NCBI GenBank assembly: GCA_009778055.1
Contig: WRKN01000074.1
Location: 1-10,841, forward strand
Length of the DNA stretch: 10,841 bases
Direction of reading: 5' to 3'
DNA from: Synergistaceae bacterium
Lineage (GTDB): Bacteria; Synergistota; Synergistia; Synergistales; Aminobacteriaceae
Made by a program: the position numbers and the translations under genes. Below the pieces are notes generated by a model, which worked only from the letters and a program-made list of their open reading frames with translations, ran no database searches and was not told where the DNA came from. Of this stretch, positions 7,229 to 10,841 are shown in pieces (positions within the stretch are counted from its first letter, which is position 1; the number at the start of each line of letters is the position of its first letter).

Positions 7229-7930
7229 ATGCAAAAGGGCGCGCGAAAAACCGCCGCTTCCGTCGAAAAGGGAGTTAGGCAGGCGTTTCCCATAGTGCTG
7301 GGATATGCGCCCATCGGGACGGCTTACGGGCTTCTAGCACAGCAGGCGGGGTTGGGCTTATGGGCCACATTGGGAATGTCGATTTTCGTGTTCGCCGGGG
7401 CTTCGCAGTTCATGGCGGTCTCGATGATACAGAGCGGCGTGGAAACGGCAGTCATCATAGGCTCAACTTTCATGGTCAACTTCAGGCACGTGCTGATGTC
7501 CGCTTCGGTCGCGCCCTGCCTTGGCTCCTGGAAAACATGGCAGCGTCTGTTGCTGGGAGGGATGTTGACGGACGAAACCTTTGTCCTGCATTCCCTTAAC
7601 ATGGGGCGGAACGACCTGAACCCGATTTCGGCCGTGACGCTCAATGTCACAGCTTATGTCACGTGGGCAACGGCCGGCGCGGTGGGCTATAACCTCGGCG
7701 CGATGATAGCCGACCCCAAAGCATGGGGGTTGGATTTCGCCCTTCCGGCGATGTTTGTGGGACTGCTCCTGTCCGCCTGCGGGAATAAGGCGGGAATCAT
7801 CGCCGCCGTTGCGGGGGGAGCGGTTTCCGTGGGACTCCATCTTTTGAACGCCGGCAGTTGGGGCGCGTTTCTCGGGGCCTTGGCAGGCGCGACGGCCGGA
7901 GTTTTTTTCATGAAAGAAAGTAAGGACTGA
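7229..7930 (+). CDS. azlC: AzlC family branched-chain amino acid exporter, large subunit
   Basis: A 233-residue polytopic inner-membrane protein, the usual size for AzlC/YgaZ. Together with AzlD it exports branched-chain amino acids and analogues. Family hallmarks are FPIVLGYAPIGTAYGLLA (about 21–38), MSIFVFAGASQFMAV (about 50–64) and NFRHVLMSASVAP (about 84–96), followed by several hydrophobic segments to the C-terminus. The start ATG 7229 lies only 8 bases after the DUF4276 stop with a weak SD (AAGCGGAC), so translation probably depends on read-through from upstream genes. The stop overlaps the azlD start by one base (TGATG). GC content returns to the high level of the mtaB/Hsp70 region, unlike the preceding two genes. 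Confidence 0.93.
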   Translation: MQKGARKTAASVEKGVRQAFPIVLGYAPIGTAYGLLAQQAGLGLWATLGMSIFVFAGASQFMAVSMIQSGVETAVIIGSTFMVNFRHVLMSASVAPCLGSWKTWQRLLLGGMLTDETFVLHSLNMGRNDLNPISAVTLNVTAYVTWATAGAVGYNLGAMIADPKAWGLDFALPAMFVGLLLSACGNKAGIIAAVAGGAVSVGLHLLNAGSWGAFLGALAGATAGVFFMKESKD

Positions 7931-8250
7931 TGAGCGGGACGTGGGTAATAATTGCCGGAATGGCGCTGGTCACCTCGCTGCCCCGCGTCATCCCGATATT
8001 GCTGCTGACGGGGCGGAAAATGCCCAAAATAGTGACGCGCTGGCTGGCGCTGATAGCCCCGGCCATTTTGTCGGCGCTTCTCCTGCCCGAACTCCTGGTA
8101 GACAGAAGCGGAATTTCTCCCTCTTTGTCGTTTTACAACCTTTATCTTTTCGCGGCTTTGCTCACGTCTATCGTGGGCTGGAAGACCAGGAGCCTTTTTT
8201 GCGCCGTAATGACCGGGATAGCCGCGGTGGCGCTCGTCAGGTTTTTTTAG
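7930..8250 (+). CDS. azlD: AzlD family branched-chain amino acid exporter, small subunit
   Basis: A 106-residue membrane protein with about four hydrophobic segments, matching AzlD/YgaH in size and position. The N-terminal segment TSLPRVIPILLLTGRKMP followed by APAILSALLLPELLV fits the conserved AzlD pattern (LxRxLPxLLL, then VPxAVLAALLxP). It pairs with AzlC to form the export complex. ATG 7930 shares its A with the azlC stop codon (TGATG), a classic coupling junction. The gene ends in a T-rich stretch (GTTTTTTTAG), but no stable hairpin precedes it, so no terminator is called. Confidence 0.92.
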   Translation: MSGTWVIIAGMALVTSLPRVIPILLLTGRKMPKIVTRWLALIAPAILSALLLPELLVDRSGISPSLSFYNLYLFAALLTSIVGWKTRSLFCAVMTGIAAVALVRFF

Positions 8251-8307
8251 GACAGCAATCCCGCCCCCCTTGGATTTGATCTAGGACGCGGGGACAAGCC
8301 AAAATGT

Positions 8308-8328
8308 TATACTTATCCGGGAAAGGAG
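8308..8328 (+). promoter_or_regulatory. Likely -10 element and ribosome-binding site of the antitoxin-like gene
   Basis: TATACT (8308–8313) is a good -10 hexamer, and AAAGGAG (8322–8328) is a strong Shine-Dalgarno sequence 10 bases before ATG 8339. No convincing -35 hexamer is found at 16–18 bases, so the promoter may need an activator or the match may be chance. The 88-base gap after azlD otherwise shows nothing recognisable. Confidence 0.45.
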
Positions 8329-8338
8329 TGGATTATTC

Positions 8339-8611
8339 ATGAACGACCTAGTATTGAACGCCGACACGTTGCCTGAGCCTTTGCCTCGAATGATACGGTC
8401 TGACAAGATAAAAATATATGAAACGGACGAAGTGATAACCATTGCGCCGGTCAAAGAAGCGGATTACTCCTTGTTCACTCCCCGAACGAAATTGGGAAAG
8501 AGGCTTTTTGCCTTGAGGACAAAAGCCGTTCATGCCGGAATGAAACTGCTTTCCGAAGAAGAAGTGCTGGAAGAGGTGAAACGCCGGCGGGGAGAGCTGA
8601 AGGAAAAATGA
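8339..8611 (+). CDS. Putative antitoxin of a PIN-domain toxin–antitoxin pair
   Basis: A 90-residue, mixed-charge protein. The N-terminal part (LVLNADTLPEPLPRMI, then KIKIYETDEVITIAPVKE) has the look of small antitoxins that begin with a short beta-rich DNA-binding segment. The C-terminal part ends in a charged helix (LLSEEEVLEEVKRRRGE), the type of tail by which VapB-like antitoxins grip their PIN toxin. The family name cannot be fixed by eye. The role is supported mainly by position: its stop overlaps the start of a PIN-domain gene as ATGA (8608–8611), the standard antitoxin-first arrangement. Such antitoxins usually repress their own promoter. The reading frame is intact even though its partner is broken. 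Confidence 0.65.
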   Translation: MNDLVLNADTLPEPLPRMIRSDKIKIYETDEVITIAPVKEADYSLFTPRTKLGKRLFALRTKAVHAGMKLLSEEEVLEEVKRRRGELKEK

Positions 8612-8778
8612 AAAAGGTATATATTGACGCAAACGTCCTTATCGCAGCATTTCAAGGTGAAGAGCAAGTTGCTCGGAAAGCCCTCCGTGTGTTGGATGAG
8701 CCAGGTCTGAAGTTGGTGATCAGCGACTATTTGCTTCAGGCCCTTGATTTCAAATTCATATCACTTTTGATGCTTTAG
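8608..8778 (+). pseudogene. Truncated PIN-domain toxin (VapC-like remnant)
   Basis: The frame opens with KKVYIDANVLIAAF, the first strand of PIN ribonucleases with its conserved metal-binding Asp (D7), and continues through a helix to LKLVISDYLL (35–43). PIN toxins next have a conserved Glu and a further 80–100 residues carrying the other catalytic acids. Here the sequence becomes QALDFKFISLLML and stops after 56 residues, against about 130–150 for the family. Recognisable homology ends near 8742–8750, next to the 3' end of a convergent minus-strand gene, so replacement of the toxin's 3' part by recombination is likely. No later PIN fragment is visible in the window. The product should lack nuclease activity. 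Confidence 0.7.
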
Positions 8779-8970
8779 GAAAAATTCAACAAAGCCCTTC
8801 ATGGAATAATCAGTTACTTCACTGACATCATCATTTACCGTAATGAAAAAACAAGCAGGCATTTTCTTTTTTTTCAGATTATCCATGATGCAGGGGTCAC
8901 AGCCATCATCGTGACTGCTTGGATGTTGGGGACATTGCGCAACTGGACAAGTACAGAAATGATTTGCCAT
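8761..8970 (-). CDS. Small six-cysteine protein, DUF6485-like
   Basis: A 69-residue minus-strand protein with cysteines at 6, 8, 13, 24, 27 and 40: CTC, C, GCDPCI, then MPACFF, followed by an acidic-to-aromatic tail (DYSMKGFVEFF). The order CxC-C-CxxC-PACFF resembles small Cys-rich DUF6485 proteins, which suggests a metal or Fe-S site; no biochemical function is known to me. Coding is supported by a strong SD (AAGGAGAGG, 9 bases before the ATG) and by the clustered cysteines. Its last 18 bases overlap the end of the PIN remnant in convergent orientation. It is read away from the lipoprotein gene, and the two share an upstream region holding a 14-bp palindrome. Confidence 0.72.
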   Translation of the reverse strand: MANHFCTCPVAQCPQHPSSHDDGCDPCIMDNLKKKKMPACFFITVNDDVSEVTDYSMKGFVEFFLKHQK

Positions 8971-8979
8971 TTTTTATAT

Positions 8980-8988
8980 CCTCTCCTT
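8980..8988 (-). promoter_or_regulatory. Ribosome-binding site of the minus-strand Cys-rich gene
   Basis: On the minus strand AAGGAGAGG lies 9 bases before the ATG whose first base is 8970. It fixes the start and is the main nucleotide-level sign that this small gene is real. Confidence 0.8.
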
Positions 8989-9050
8989 TAACCGCTTCAA
9001 ATTTTCGCGCCGGACAAAGCCATTTCCAAGAAGCATAATTAGTTTAATGG

Positions 9051-9064
9051 ATGTAACGTTACAT
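9051..9064. promoter_or_regulatory. Perfect 14-bp palindrome, candidate operator
   Basis: ATGTAACGTTACAT is its own reverse complement. It lies in the AT-rich region between the divergent Cys-rich and lipoprotein genes and is followed at once by GTACAT, repeating its right end. Such short perfect palindromes are typical binding sites for dimeric repressors; the regulator is unknown and none is encoded in the window. Chance occurrence is possible. Confidence 0.45.
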
Positions 9065-9117
9065 GTACATAATTGCCGGGGATTTTCACAAAAAAATTTA
9101 AAAAATAACGTAGACAT

Positions 9118-9123
9118 TATAAT
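9118..9123 (+). promoter_or_regulatory. Possible -10 element of the lipoprotein gene
   Basis: A consensus TATAAT lies about 77 bases before the lipoprotein start. No good -35 hexamer is found 16–18 bases upstream, where the sequence is A/T-rich, so the call is weak given the low GC of the region. Confidence 0.35.
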
Positions 9124-9182
9124 TCGTAAGATATATTATTAATACCAAGAGGTTAGCTGTGCGCTCGACGTGCATATTCCGC

Positions 9183-9190
9183 GAGGAGGT
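9183..9190 (+). promoter_or_regulatory. Ribosome-binding site of the lipoprotein gene
   Basis: GAGGAGGT is a near-perfect Shine-Dalgarno sequence lying 6 bases before GTG 9197 and 9 bases before ATG 9200. It excludes the upstream in-frame ATG at 9170 as the start. Confidence 0.85.
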
Positions 9191-9199
9191 AGTTTTGTG

Positions 9200-10762
9200 A
9201 TGAGAAAAATTTCGGTTTTGTGGGTAATTCTTGCGATTTTTTCGTTTGCTATCATGTCCGGGGGCTGCGGCGGTGACAGTGGCTCAGGCAACGGAACTTT
9301 TAACAGTATTGTCGGTTTTGAAAAATTCAAGGCTGAAGTAGACGAAAAATTTGACTCACCGCCTTTCCGGGTCGGCATATTCATCGGCGCCGCCGATGGC
9401 AAAACGACGCGTCAATGGCCGGATTCTCCCCCTGCCGAGCGCGAATTCGGTATCCCGAAAAACGCCGAGTTTGTGGGAATAGTGTTTCAGATCGAGAATG
9501 TGGAAGGCTCGGATGAAAATTTTAAGGATTGGGTTACTTTGAGGGAAGCGTTCATTTATAACGACAAGAGCAGCCCCGAGGCTCTGAGAAATTTTAACCG
9601 CTTCAAAAATGTCAGAGTGGAACTTGACGGACTCGAAGCTGATTTTAGATTTTTCGTCAATGATGAAGAAGCCGACGCGGAAATGATGTTACTGGGCAGC
9701 ACATATTACCCCGCTTTGCCGCCGAATATTCCGCAAGATACGCGCTCCGGTACGCGAGATACTCATATTGGGCCGCTGCCTGCCGACGTGGTATCCCTTG
9801 TGAACGCAATCCCCGGTAATGGTACGGCCTATGAGATAAGCATCGGTGAAGCATTTGGTCTCTTTACACATGACAATTGGGGTAACCATATACAAGGGTT
9901 TGGATATTGGAATAATGAGCTTTTTCTTACGCATTCCGATCTCGATAGCGGGGTAATTTATCGTTATTGGAATGAATCGGGAACGGGAAAACATCGCTCT
10001 GAGCTCGATAAAATCTGGCATGATTATAATCACCCGGGCGGCGTTCAGGTTATAGGTGATTATTTGCTCTTAAGCGCCGCGGAAGAAGCACACGGTAAAA
10101 ATAGTAAGGGGGCGGTAATTTCGCATTATTTACCGAATTTCCCCGGGGAGGGTTTATTGTTTGAACGAGCTGGAGACGCGTATACGAACTCCGCGGTAGG
10201 TATCACAGACGTAAATCCCTCATTGCGTTATCGCCCGGAGGATTGGGACGATAAAGATTGGGAGAATACCGGTTCAAAAAAATATATAATCGGGATAGTC
10301 AACTATGACAAATATCAAGTTGAGATACGTCATTTCCATAAGACTACCTCGCTTGGGAATCTTAATGGGGATCACACTCTCCTGGAAATAATAACAATTG
10401 AAAATCCTCCGGGGAAGTTTAACAATATGAATTTGTTCCGGGACGTCGATGACGATATTTGGATGATCGCGTTTCTTGAGGAGGGCGACACCAGCCGTTA
10501 TACCAATATGTATGTGTATAAACTTACGGAGCCCAATCCCTCTGGTAACGGAAAGAGGTTCCTTAGGAGCGTCTCACCCGCCGCGGACCCAAAGAGATTA
10601 ACGGCTGTCACTCCGGAGTCCGTTCACATAAACGGCAGATACGGCGCATCTTGTCATTTTGACGGCGAGAATCTCCATGTGTTCATATCCCAAAGGAATG
10701 CGAGTTACCTTTCCGGCGATGAGGTTGGCAGGGTTTATTACAACCACTGGGTAAGTGATTGA
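9200..10762 (+). CDS. Putative lipoprotein of unknown function, possibly propeller-like
   Basis: A 520-residue exported protein. Residues 1–22 form a signal peptide (MRKIS, then a hydrophobic run) ending SGGC; C23 followed by GGDSGSGNG gives a lipidation-like site with a flexible linker, although the lipobox is not ideal. The mature part appears two-part. About 30–190 is acidic and begins SIVGFEKFKAEVDEKF. About 210–520 has repeated short strand-like segments rich in aromatic residues, with motifs GNHIQGFGYWNNELFLTHSD (about 228–247) and NHPGGVQVIGDYLLLS (about 277–292) that recall beta-propeller proteins. No catalytic motif is recognised. The start at ATG 9200 is set by the SD; GTG 9197, one codon upstream, is almost as good. 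The gene is monocistronic, with its own upstream region and a strong terminator after it, and is more AT-rich than the first half of the window. Envelope localisation is likely; function is unknown. Confidence 0.8.
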   Translation: MRKISVLWVILAIFSFAIMSGGCGGDSGSGNGTFNSIVGFEKFKAEVDEKFDSPPFRVGIFIGAADGKTTRQWPDSPPAEREFGIPKNAEFVGIVFQIENVEGSDENFKDWVTLREAFIYNDKSSPEALRNFNRFKNVRVELDGLEADFRFFVNDEEADAEMMLLGSTYYPALPPNIPQDTRSGTRDTHIGPLPADVVSLVNAIPGNGTAYEISIGEAFGLFTHDNWGNHIQGFGYWNNELFLTHSDLDSGVIYRYWNESGTGKHRSELDKIWHDYNHPGGVQVIGDYLLLSAAEEAHGKNSKGAVISHYLPNFPGEGLLFERAGDAYTNSAVGITDVNPSLRYRPEDWDDKDWENTGSKKYIIGIVNYDKYQVEIRHFHKTTSLGNLNGDHTLLEIITIENPPGKFNNMNLFRDVDDDIWMIAFLEEGDTSRYTNMYVYKLTEPNPSGNGKRFLRSVSPAADPKRLTAVTPESVHINGRYGASCHFDGENLHVFISQRNASYLSGDEVGRVYYNHWVSD

Positions 10763-10809
10763 TTCGCGTTAGCCGCAGGCGGGAACCAGACAAAAAGCTT
10801 TAGACGCGC

Positions 10810-10840
10810 AAAAGGCGGGGGAACCCGCCTTTTGTGGTTT
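10810..10840 (+). terminator. Rho-independent terminator after the lipoprotein gene
   Basis: AAAAGGCGGG (10810–10819) pairs perfectly with CCCGCCTTTT (10824–10833) around a 4-base loop and is followed by GTGGTTT. The A-tract before the stem and T-tract after it mean it could also work from the minus strand for a gene beyond the right edge. Confidence 0.9.
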
Positions 10841-10841
10841 G

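Noticed and set aside
8241..8250. T-run at the end of azlD as a terminator
   Set aside because: No stable hairpin precedes the T-run, and it is part of the Phe-Phe-stop coding sequence.
9047..9142. 31-codon plus-strand open frame starting at the palindrome
   Set aside because: No Shine-Dalgarno sequence, very AT-rich, and it overlaps the presumed regulatory region; most likely non-coding.
8971..9199. Insertion-sequence ends or attachment site in the AT-rich intergenic region
   Set aside because: Only one short palindrome is seen; there are no terminal inverted repeats, target duplication, tRNA fragment or transposase/integrase.

Overview
The window is a compact, mostly plus-strand bacterial region. 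Its GC-rich first half has an anaerobic, Gram-negative flavour: a surface FAD oxidoreductase with an S-layer-homology (SLH)-like tail, AzlCD amino-acid export, and a prmA–mtaB–short Hsp70 cluster. This is compatible with Synergistota or a similar gut or sediment anaerobe. That is an inference from gene content and style; there is no rRNA or other decisive marker here.

Positions 1–1871 hold the 3' part of an FAD-dependent oxidoreductase whose nucleotide-binding start lies left of the window. After an AT-rich gap of about 30 bases comes a tight co-directional run: prmA (ribosomal protein L11 methyltransferase), mtaB (tRNA t6A37 methylthiotransferase), an Hsp70-type ATPase lacking a substrate-binding domain, an ABC/OLD-type AAA ATPase, a DUF4276 TOPRIM-like protein, azlC and azlD (to 8250). 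Most junctions overlap by 1–34 bases or are separated by 8–16 bases, so translational coupling and one long operon are likely. The first three genes concern translation and protein homeostasis, and azlCD exports branched-chain amino acids. The ATPase + DUF4276 pair is visibly more AT-rich than its neighbours and looks like an inserted two-gene conflict/defence-type cassette (ABC ATPase plus TOPRIM nuclease). It is the best candidate for unusual biology in the window.

From 8251 the region becomes accessory. A small antitoxin-like gene with its own -10 element and strong ribosome-binding site overlaps a PIN-domain toxin gene that breaks off after about 46 recognisable residues. The break is where a convergent minus-strand gene for a small six-cysteine protein (DUF6485-like) ends. 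A 229-base AT-rich divergent intergenic region with a perfect 14-bp palindrome separates that gene from a plus-strand gene for a large putative lipoprotein of unknown function. The window closes with a strong intrinsic terminator at 10810–10840.
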